Source of the DNA: Verrucomicrobiaceae bacterium
Lineage (GTDB): Bacteria; Verrucomicrobiota; Verrucomicrobiia; Verrucomicrobiales; Verrucomicrobiaceae
Reading direction: 5' to 3'
Assembly: GCA_027484445.1 (NCBI GenBank)
Contig: JAIXSY010000023.1
Location: 83,493-147,492, forward strand
DNA: 64,000 bases
Positions 11,301-17,043 of this stretch are shown in pieces. The translations under genes and the position numbers were made by a program. A model generated the notes under the pieces. It was given only the letters and a program-made list of their open reading frames with translations, had not been told where the DNA came from and did no database searches. Positions within the stretch are counted from its first letter, which is position 1. Every line of letters starts with the position of its first letter.

Positions 11301-14300
11301 CAATTGGCTGGTGATCATGTTGCCAGCAGTGTTATTGCCACGAAGCGAAAGGGTTTTATTTCCAGTCTCCGTGGTGTCGTGAGCCACATTGGTCAAGATT
11401 AGGGCTCCGGAGCCGTCGGCATGAATCTGATTCCCTGCGGTGGTTCCGCGCAGGCGGATCTTGCGGTCACTGGTTTCCCCAGGACCCACATACTGCAAGA
11501 GACCACCTGTGGTGCTAGCATTGCCCAGAACAATAGCGTTGCTATCATTCATAACAACACCTGAGGCACCTACACTGCTCGTGGCAGCACCAGTGCTGCT
11601 GCCCAAACTGGAAACAACCAAGGTTCCACCATCAACCGATGTGACCCCTGTGTAGGTATTGGCCCCAGTGAGACGAAGAATACCGCTTCCAGCCTTGAAA
11701 ATCCCCCCTCCCGCACCACTGAGCACACCACTCATGGTCGCATAATCAGCACCCGTGTTGCCATTTTCATTCACCGTAATCGTGCGCTGGGATGCCCCAA
11801 GATTGATCGGATTTGTAAACGTGACATCAGCCAGGGCGCTACCCGAGCCAAAAATAAGGGATTGAGTTCCTCCGGTACCAACGAATCCACCACTCCCCCA
11901 AGTAAGCCCCGCCCCGCCGTTCAAGGTGACGGTGAGTGGCGTGCTGTGAGCTGCGAAACCACCACCGCCTGTCGTACCGCCCCAGGTGATGGTGCCAAAC
12001 CCTACAGTTGGAGTCGTGGACAGGTCCCTAGCAAAGGTGCCGGAGGTCTGAAGAACACCTGTCGTGGTCGTTGTGCCGAGGACCAAAGGACTAACACCAG
12101 GCAAAGCTCCTTCCTGATTGAGAGCAAGAATCCCATTCGAAACCGTCGTGATGCCAGTGTAAGTGTTATTGCTGTTCCCTAGATTCCATTGACCCGTGCC
12201 TGTTTTGGTCACGCCTAGAGTAACCCCACTGACGGAGCTATTCACGAGTTGAGGATTGAAGGTATTATCACCCGTAGAATCTCCCTCGAATGTCAGGATA
12301 GCATTAGCTGTAGTAATGTTGACAATCGCGGCAGTATTGCTCCAAACAATCGCGCCATTGAGACCCACCGTGCTCGAAAGGCGTGCCCCAGTTGCCGTAG
12401 CAGCCAGAGTAAAAAGTCGATTCGTAGAGACAGAAACATCTTCAATGTTCAGAAGGCCGGTAAAGCGGTCACCACGATAGCCAAGACCACCCGTCGAGCC
12501 ATTGAACACAAGGCTAGCAGCATTGGTAGCATTGCTGGTAGCGACGCCACGACCAATGCCACTATCTTGGCCGATATCCGCGAGGTAATCGACAGTCACT
12601 AATCCAGTCCCACCGATGGTTGTTACTCCAGTGTAAGTGCTAAGCCCCAGCCAGTTCTGAGCTCCCGTCCCAATTTTGGTGACATTGACGACGCCAACGC
12701 CATCTTGAATGATACCGCGGGAATCACCCGTGCCATTGTTGTTGCCCACTTGAAGGGTTGCGGCCGTGGCACTGCTGTTGGTGACGACACCGTTGTTGTT
12801 GAACTGGCCGATGGCAGTGCCCGTGCTGACACCGTTCAGGTCGAGCGTGGCACCTTGACGGATCGTGGCGGTGGCATTGGCACCGCTGAGTCGGCCACTG
12901 CCCGAGAGCCGCAGAGTTCCCTCGTTAATGGTGGTCGTGCCGGTCTGTAGATTGTTGCCGCTAAGAATCAAGGTTCCCGCACCCGATTTTGTGATGCCGC
13001 CCGTGGTGCCGTTGGTCAGTGCAGACTCCACCGTGAGAGTGTCAGAGCCTCCATTCACATAGAAAGTCAGCGAGCCGGAACCGCCAGTCGTGATCCCAGT
13101 GCCACCTGTGATGACTCCACTTCCCCCCGTCTGGAGAATAGCGCCATCGGTGTTAGCAGCTCCTGTGCGAATGGTGAGGGTTTGCGCTGCATTGAGCGTC
13201 AAGGTGTGTGAACCACCGATCTTGAGGGTGTCAATCGTGATGCTGTTGGTCGCAAAACTGCCAGTCATCAAGTTGTTCTGGGTTGCAGTGAGAGCAGAAG
13301 CTGAGCCAGCCGCGAAATCGGAATCTGTGCCATAAACGGGCGCACGCATCACACCGCCAGCACCAGCGAAGGCAAAATCCGCTCCGTTGAAAAACAGCCG
13401 GGGGTTGGCATTGAGTCCGGTTTGCCCGGTCAGCGTCACCGTGCTGCCTCCTGAGGACCCCACAATGTTGACCGTCGCGCCATCACCAACGGTTCCCAGA
13501 GAATTGAAGACCAGGGAGGCCGTGCCGCTAGTGCCGGGTGTCAATCGGAGGGTGTTGGCACCATTGGTGGGTGTCAGAACATCCAAGGTTTCGATGTTGT
13601 TGGCGCTGTTCTGACCTACGAATTCTAGGGTGCCGCCGGCAAACACGCTGTTGGCGTCAAAAACAATGTCCACGGTATTGTCCACGATGGTGGAGGTGGC
13701 TGCATTGGCTCGTAGCTTGAGATTGCCCTGGGAAATGGTGATGTTGCCCGTGAAGGTATTCGTACCCGCGAGAGCCCAAGTTCCCGAACCAATCTTGGAT
13801 AGAGAAATAGCAGCTCCTGTGCCCGTGGAAGCACTAACGGCATCCGTTGCAACACGGTCTCCAATGGTAGGACGACTCAGCGTGATCGAGGTCGGGGTGA
13901 TGGCGGTGATCGTGGTGCCAGTACCAATACCCGTACCTGCCACTTGCTGCCCGATAGCCATGCCAGTCGTGTCAGCAAAGCTGATCACCGTGCCTCCTGT
14001 TGCAAGGGCAGCATTGGAGGTAAAGGATGAGCCAGCATTTGTGATCGATCCATTGATGACGTTATCTTGCTGGCTAACACCACCGAGTGTGAGCGTCTTG
14101 GCACCAACCCCCGTCGAAACTAGATTGGAGTTGAAGACCACAGGACTCGCTAGGCTTTGATCAGCATAGAGGGTTGCGCCGCCTGTTGTGCCGCTCAGGT
14201 TGATGATTTTGCTCGTAACAAGACCGGCCGTGGTCGCTGCCTGATTGGTGCCAATGATCAGTGCAGCCGAGTTGATGGCGATCACGCCCGTGTTGTTGTT

Positions 14301-15965
14301 GACCGAACGGAAATCCCGAATGGCTAACTCACCGCCACCAATCGCGATGCCTGCGTTCAGGGTCGTTGCCGTGCCATTGATCGTCAGCGTTCCAGCATCA
14401 TTTTTACCGAGTGCCTTCAAGCCTGCACCGCTGGTATTGATATTGCCTGCAATGACCGTGTTACCACCGCCTGCAATGGTCAAAGTACGTGCGGCGCTTG
14501 CTTCGCCATTGTTCCAAGCATCTCCGGTAAAGGTCAGCGTCCCTCCCATGTTGTTGGTAATGGTGTTGGCATTGTCGCTACTTTCCTGAGTCCAGGCCTG
14601 AAAAGTCATGCCATAGCCATTCCGGCTGTTGAAAGTGCCTGTCGTGTTGGAGACGACACGGAAGGTGCCAAGAGTCGTGATTCCATTGATCCCTTGACCA
14701 CCTGCGCCTGGGCCAGTGTAAAAAGTAGAATTGGCACGCAGATAAACATTTTTTCCAGAGGACAGACTGTTAAAATCGAGATTGCCCTCGTTGCGAAACT
14801 CCAGCACGCCACCATTCATGTCGATGGCACCACTCGCGTTCCCAGCAGTGTTTGCGCCGAAAATGCTGGTGCCTCCAACTGTCAGTTGTGACACACGAAC
14901 ACTGCTTTGCTGCCCTGTCGAGGCCCCCCCGACACGCACTGTACCCGTGAATCCAGACGTGCTTGATGGGTTGAGATACAAAATCCCGGCCCCAGTCTTT
15001 TCAATGCTTCCTGTACCTGTCAAAATACCCGTCAGGTTGAAATCGCCCACGCCAGCCGTGTTCACTCCACCAAGAGAAGTAAAGGTGCCCGTGTTGACCG
15101 TTCCAGCCACACCACCCACACTCAAAGTGCCATCTAAGGTCAACATGCCATTGACACTGTTGATTCGGCTATTCCGAAACGTTGCTGTTGGCGCCAGGGG
15201 CAATGGACTGACTGCCGAGGTCAAAACCCCAGAAAGAGAGTTGTTACCAAGGCTCAAGATAGCCGCTCCACGATCACCAATGGGACCACGACCCTCAAAA
15301 TTGATGTTTCGCGTGAGGGCAAATCCGCCATTTGAGCCATCCAGCACCAAAGACCCTGCACCAAAGCCAAGCAAATTAGCATTCAGTGGTGTCGTGTTGT
15401 TGACCTGAATCGAGATGGGCGAGGTCTCGGACCCCAAGGCTCCGGCACCAGAAATGATCAAGGTGCCATTCGAGATGGTGGTAGCGCCTGTGTAATTGTT
15501 GCCCGTGTTGTTGAGTCGGATGCTGCCACCTCCGGTTTTTCTCAATCCATCCGATCCAGAAATCGTGGAATCAATGATGCTCAAGGTGCCAAGATCTGCC
15601 GAGAGCCCCTGTGCCCCGAGGGTCAAAGTGCCACCCGAGAGAGTGTAGTTGTTTTTGAACAGGACAGAGTTTGCTTCACTGCCAGCTCCCAAAGTAAGGA
15701 TGCTTGGATCGCTGGACAGGCTACCCGGATTGGGAATGAGGAAGGGCAAGATGACAGCATCTGCGATTGTCGGAATTCCTGCATCCCAGTTGGCGGCATC
15801 TTGCCAGTTAAAGTTGGTATCACTCTCACCGTTCCAAGTGATATTGGCTGCCGAAAGAGGCTGGGACACCTGCCAAGCACCCATCATGGCACAGATCATG
15901 CTTCCCAATACTTTGTTATAGTGACGGAAAAAAGGCAGCACGCTCGTGTTTGTCTTTGATTTCAT
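2331..15965 (-). CDS. Giant autotransporter-associated beta-strand repeat protein with PEP-CTERM tail (4544 aa)
   Basis: A signal peptide (about residues 1-39, ending SQPLSA) is followed by some 4480 residues of Gly/Asn/Thr/Ser-rich beta-helix repeats. At least ten copies of the passenger-associated transport repeat are recognisable, of the form SG-G-L-LTG-NTYTG-T-I--GTL (for example NTYTGVTSVDGGTLVVS, NTYTGTTEIQAGTLSFN). The extreme C terminus is a PEP-CTERM signal: VPEPG at about 4519, a hydrophobic helix LLVWLGLMLCFF, then RRRRQGF. No autotransporter beta-barrel is present, so despite the repeat name this is expected to be exported by Sec and processed by an exosortase, not self-transported. 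No cysteine was noticed outside the signal peptide and the C-terminal helix. It is probably a cell-surface or matrix fibre. Exosortase and EPS genes are not in the window. The frame is intact, and the many long opposite-strand frames are shadows of its biased codons. Confidence 0.93.
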   Translation of the reverse strand: MKSKTNTSVLPFFRHYNKVLGSMICAMMGAWQVSQPLSAANITWNGESDTNFNWQDAANWDAGIPTIADAVILPFLIPNPGSLSSDPSILTLGAGSEANSVLFKNNYTLSGGTLTLGAQGLSADLGTLSIIDSTISGSDGLRKTGGGSIRLNNTGNNYTGATTISNGTLIISGAGALGSETSPISIQVNNTTPLNANLLGFGAGSLVLDGSNGGFALTRNINFEGRGPIGDRGAAILSLGNNSLSGVLTSAVSPLPLAPTATFRNSRINSVNGMLTLDGTLSVGGVAGTVNTGTFTSLGGVNTAGVGDFNLTGILTGTGSIEKTGAGILYLNPSSTSGFTGTVRVGGASTGQQSSVRVSQLTVGGTSIFGANTAGNASGAIDMNGGVLEFRNEGNLDFNSLSSGKNVYLRANSTFYTGPGAGGQGINGITTLGTFRVVSNTTGTFNSRNGYGMTFQAWTQESSDNANTITNNMGGTLTFTGDAWNNGEASAARTLTIAGGGNTVIAGNINTSGAGLKALGKNDAGTLTINGTATTLNAGIAIGGGELAIRDFRSVNNNTGVIAINSAALIIGTNQAATTAGLVTSKIINLSGTTGGATLYADQSLASPVVFNSNLVSTGVGAKTLTLGGVSQQDNVINGSITNAGSSFTSNAALATGGTVISFADTTGMAIGQQVAGTGIGTGTTITAITPTSITLSRPTIGDRVATDAVSASTGTGAAISLSKIGSGTWALAGTNTFTGNITISQGNLKLRANAATSTIVDNTVDIVFDANSVFAGGTLEFVGQNSANNIETLDVLTPTNGANTLRLTPGTSGTASLVFNSLGTVGDGATVNIVGSSGGSTVTLTGQTGLNANPRLFFNGADFAFAGAGGVMRAPVYGTDSDFAAGSASALTATQNNLMTGSFATNSITIDTLKIGGSHTLTLNAAQTLTIRTGAANTDGAILQTGGSGVITGGTGITTGGSGSLTFYVNGGSDTLTVESALTNGTTGGITKSGAGTLILSGNNLQTGTTTINEGTLRLSGSGRLSGANATATIRQGATLDLNGVSTGTAIGQFNNNGVVTNSSATAATLQVGNNNGTGDSRGIIQDGVGVVNVTKIGTGAQNWLGLSTYTGVTTIGGTGLVTVDYLADIGQDSGIGRGVATSNATNAASLVFNGSTGGLGYRGDRFTGLLNIEDVSVSTNRLFTLAATATGARLSSTVGLNGAIVWSNTAAIVNITTANAILTFEGDSTGDNTFNPQLVNSSVSGVTLGVTKTGTGQWNLGNSNNTYTGITTVSNGILALNQEGALPGVSPLVLGTTTTTGVLQTSGTFARDLSTTPTVGFGTITWGGTTGGGGFAAHSTPLTVTLNGGAGLTWGSGGFVGTGGTQSLIFGSGSALADVTFTNPINLGASQRTITVNENGNTGADYATMSGVLSGAGGGIFKAGSGILRLTGANTYTGVTSVDGGTLVVSSLGSSTGAATSSVGASGVVMNDSNAIVLGNASTTGGLLQYVGPGETSDRKIRLRGTTAGNQIHADGSGALILTNVAHDTTETGNKTLSLRGNNTAGNMITSQLSNNGAGVLSVTIDGSATWILTNSGNNYTGTTTVTGGALGIGHNSAIPAALSISNGNVFAYGGDRTLTNTLNLGNNATSAFLGDYNLTFNGTNNLAAGANNLNVYNSIAEGKALTFNGLVANSLTGTRAWAIDGQGETVINGNFSTTTAFGVNITKSGNGILTLGTNGATSNWNQTGNALDLDRGMLRFTANNAIPTTATSTGLTISPEAATFDTATVNLNGTTQTINALTATSDGTVIIDNTSATAAAFRFGANNTTVNFGSGVGNYSIQNTGDGALDIVKLGNTSVTFGTGIPVGNKGAIASEGGGTFIIAGAVSAATGLRAVGASTLSLTGSFVNPHLVSSVEVGGGSTLALLNGAGSAMNNLTNLSLGNTGTGTVNLNLNVGDLNAAGDSLNTDTLGLLTGGTLNLGNTITFNMTDAGLNPGQTYTLLNLADGGLTAFGTANLIQGATPGGFTSMTWSVTNNQVQLTTGNLIVGDIFWRGLTNTTWNGNANNWSTDKAGLTPAASIPGQGNTVRFAWDGVGATALTTTLEQNFKVNALVFESGTTTPTSVTINPGSVTAARLEVAPQASTDGIAIATGGPASVTLGSNLRLGANQTWNVADLGSVLTISGSLLAERNVTKTGLGRVVLGAAADTSFNTGRTSVFTVNAGNLELTNAGALGSTANNNLASVVVNGGGFYFNGAASTLPHAITLAGGSISAGANGQTYSGAINISANSTINMADNNGPITAAAARNVTLSGIVSGSGDLTIESNNAVTSGNQTSGTFLISNAGNTWNGNVAFNRGTMTLGSAFSPSFVANQVKFNNFGRLIIQGANGTTLTRTGDLNYLAGAVGEFQVDNAAGTPTLDYVVDQSGAINIGSAGTGATVRVWLADDFSKVIFSGPVTLGGNSSISAGGAAARLLTISGVIGDSGSGYGLAINDDAGAWGAVNATVRLTGLNTFTGNLSLDSGILEFDTVTNVSGGASALGNGTAINTTNAATLRFIGTSPQSTNRPINIAGGALTLSANGSTPDDSITYTGAINVGPTGDGSQLVLSGAAGRAGFITGGISQTGDTADMTVNGGTWTLQTGTSRVGDDVNLTGATTVLNINSGLFQVRDDFTVTAGAVLNLNNTGVLSFNTTTLSADASLLINNGGIVNLGANNAVVATEFDRLFIAQSAGGALATLNMSNFALTTSRLVLGERLADRTGQIDGTGLLTVTGGDVDLFKGIINANLATTGTTALEKFGPGTVSLRGDNSGLASTGATTIQEGTLELDYTVSNTVKIRAASALDMQGGTLTLLGNASAPTAQTVASFTLGNGGSNVMTLTSSGQDLVMNLNAITRAINAQDGTIRFNLPTGIQSATNGITTDTTNSVGSGANAILGGWALVNDGTGVFFARNATNAADGNIVAANTTLQDNLGSWGAGENISDATGFTGTFVNSYINSLRMNAAAGSSINVTASRVLGINSGGLLITSNVTGNPSILGGTLFSGAQASNVPEIIVTHDGTGIFEISSSIRTNSVFTKSGAGILRLTGNNTYTGSTDILHGILQVNGGNAIGDTSIVTLDDNRDSTLQLLANETIGRLQGGRRNDNSDYGLVDLGVYNLTINQSANTNYFGRFTGSGNIILNSGNTGNLNYNGQSSTNLFTGSVIVNGGLFQLSGAAARLGSATAFTINSGANFLIDNNDDNAPNDRIADTTPFTLNSATGAFNQQSMPRGLAIRTDNDGNESETIGTIAFNSGVNYASLETGSGTNSRADIISAGWTRANSATLNVRGRNLGGTTAPVSQFKVVDANDATMIASNVGGSGVVGGTAKNIAILPWAIGENLTAALADGNMGNTFVSYVDNRGLVPLNLTNEYATFSTAASGDNVRESLGADLTGLTSNTINSLIINNTAFAGLDVTGNGVGQTLAINSGALLFTVTGGVASTAYDTTLGGFDGGITVGATNEYVIHVVNPSAVTTTSTLSATIASPLTSVADITKSGRGTLVLSGNNTAGGGARRTTLNEGVLQVANLGNIGGNSGALFFAGGALRLATGFNEDLSTRTITFLNGGGTLDTNGNDLTLANTLGSGVGGFTKTGAGNLTLNAAASFSGGTTVAGGTLTVGVSNATGVGGNLTIGGGATLALGTSSISHALVSTSGASPQITGTGTINATGGYVFNHTGDTSVSAVLAGAGGLFKAQANLLTLAGANTYTGTTEIQAGTLSFNTIGNVGGGASALGAPATVEAGIIRMGISTTAATLQYTGAGNSSNRIIGMQGTTGGVTLDADGSGALLLTGGVRFENAGNKTLTLRGSSASGIVNQIGQLSELGGVLTLNKADANIWQINADNTYTGATQIDEGTLMIGANNALPVTTAVRLGTGTTAGVLDLNGFNQVIGSLVVQTNSNTVNNVIIVDSGNTLTINGPISIGVNANESDTNLIANGGGNILVNSNNGNFLIGAATVDNENRVDVDFSGIDNFTANLGTGTLRLGDPNTGVGNSSSTFRLAVNNNITAASIRIGDSTGGSNLHTLTLGSGSNALNVDTFNIGSAGAGIRSSGAVVFDSADTTGTLTVRAANGTGRATLNMVNTTGSTAADMAATLDLSGHTADLLVGTLTMATRSNGTGLATAILSFNQGTLDVTTLNMGTRTGVGTGGASATLNLGDSAALGIPTATIGTLTMAVNTSAGGTVTADLNVTGGNVTLGTGTGTAINMANAGTGRTSTSNINLTGGTVTLAGNVIRQGGAGTETATVTLNGATLNMGGFSIGTSAAPITFAVQSGTLSNLAQLNGGGALTKSTAGVLVMGNGNAYTGGTNVTSGTVTLANTSGSATGSGAFTSAASTLVTGAGSILASLNNNITFGGSVNVGNSLDIAGSQISLTTSGTGTTSLNGDIFFDLFGGYDSGSLNASTTNDMLVVSGTNGFSIGAGSNLRVTSSVAPDNSWVAGTSWKLFDWGNLTGGVTGTFTNLPTLDGNFTNLPDLSSFNLSWDVSQLYTLGTISIVPEPGRALLVWLGLMLCFFRRRRQGF

Positions 15966-16491
15966 GTTTGGTTGGGGGGCAGCTCACCGCATTCGCTGTG
16001 AGTTATTTCGATTTATTTTAAAGATATTGCCACTTTCTGGCAAAACTCTTTTCGCATGTAAAGACCTTTCGAAGATCAACTGCGCCAGCGAACAAAACCC
16101 AGTTTGTTCATTTTAAAGCTTTTAGAAAAATCATAAGCTGGAGCATCCGTGAAAAAACAGGCTCTCTTTGTCCGGAAACGCGACGATTTGCCGTCTCCCA
16201 AGGTCGAATTAAGCGTTTTGCTGATTTTGTTAAAATAACTTAAATTTTAAAACAACCATTCATCGGAAAAGGGGTCTCTAGATCGCTGTGGGCTGAAAGT
16301 GATGGTGCGCTTCATCAATGGCTCTGTTTCAGCCCCATTCCTGGGGGAATGGCCTCATCAATTCGAATTCGAATCAATTCGGTTCTGAATCTCGCCCCAG
16401 GGATGTGCCTAAAAGTGGAGTTACTACGGAGTGAAAATCGCTCCACATCATGGCTTGCATCCCCTTCTCTGTCCTCCAAGACTGAGGCTCC
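15966..16491. other. 526-base A+T-rich intergenic region between divergent genes
   Basis: No gene is seen. The stretch is clearly richer in A+T than its neighbours, especially 16100-16260 (TTAAAATAACTTAAATTTTAAAAC), and must hold the promoters of the giant minus-strand gene and of apt on the plus strand. No -35/-10 pair could be assigned with confidence. It includes the palindrome listed separately at 16027-16043. The giant gene's untranslated leader could be long. Confidence 0.6.
16027..16043. promoter_or_regulatory. Palindrome TTGCCA-N5-TGGCAA upstream of the giant gene
   Basis: A perfect 6-bp inverted repeat with a 5-base spacer lies 62-78 bases upstream of the giant gene's ATG, directly beside an A+T-rich block. 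The geometry suits a dimeric repressor or activator site, or a short leader hairpin. The regulator is unknown and the assignment is inference only. Confidence 0.3.
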
Positions 16492-17028
16492 ATGCAAACT
16501 GACTATCTCGACCTTTTGCGCACAGCGATCCGTGATGTGCCGGACTTTCCTCAAGAGGGTATTCTTTTCAAGGACATCACTCCCGTGCTTGCCGATCCTT
16601 ATCTGATGAAGCTCGCCATTGATGGGATGATCGAGCCGTTTGCGGATCTGAAGGTGGACAAAGTGGTGGGGATTGATGCCCGCGGCTTCATTTTTGGTTC
16701 CATGATCGCTCAGCGACTCAACGCTGGTTTTGTGCCGGTGAGAAAAAAGGGCAAGCTGCCGTGGAAGACAGCGGGCGTGGACTACAGCTTGGAGTATGGG
16801 ACGAATCGGGTGGAAATGCATGTGGATGCGATTCAGCCTGGGGAAAAGGTTTTGCTGGCTGACGATTTGTTGGCCACAGGCGGCACTGCGGGGGCGGCAC
16901 TGCATTTGATCCTAGGCGCAGGAGCAGAGCTCCTGGGTTCGACGTTTTTCATTGAGCTGGGTTTTCTCGATGGTCGTGCCAAGCTCGCTTCGACGGGACC
17001 TGTGCATGCCTTGCTCACTTTTGGATAA
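16492..17028 (+). CDS. apt: Adenine phosphoribosyltransferase
   Basis: This cytosolic purine-salvage enzyme converts adenine and PRPP to AMP and pyrophosphate. Its 178 residues match the usual bacterial length of about 170-180. Diagnostic segments are the N-terminal DVPDFPQEGILFKDITPVL (residues 15-33), the VVGIDARGFIFGS block (58-70), the flexible RKKGKLPW loop (84-91) and the PRPP-binding motif VLLADDLLATGGTA (120-133). The start ATG follows a purine-rich GAGGCTCC. glnD begins 15 bases after the stop, so the two are probably co-transcribed although they are functionally unrelated. Confidence 0.96.
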   Translation: MQTDYLDLLRTAIRDVPDFPQEGILFKDITPVLADPYLMKLAIDGMIEPFADLKVDKVVGIDARGFIFGSMIAQRLNAGFVPVRKKGKLPWKTAGVDYSLEYGTNRVEMHVDAIQPGEKVLLADDLLATGGTAGAALHLILGAGAELLGSTFFIELGFLDGRAKLASTGPVHALLTFG

Positions 17029-17043
17029 CACGCGCACGAAGCC

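Noticed and set aside
2331..15965. Dozens of 60-240-codon frames on the plus strand and in other minus frames opposite the giant gene
   Set aside because: They have Pro/Val/Ser-rich text dictated by the Gly/Asn/Thr codons of the real gene, no domains or signal peptides, and no ribosome-binding sites.
2331..15965. Possible CRISPR or tandem DNA repeat because of recurring words
   Set aside because: The repeats are degenerate, coding, and irregularly spaced; they are protein beta-helix repeats and not CRISPR units.
16100..16260. Specific -35/-10 promoter in the A+T-rich block
   Set aside because: Several A+T-rich hexamers fit equally poorly and the sigma-factor consensus of this lineage is uncertain.
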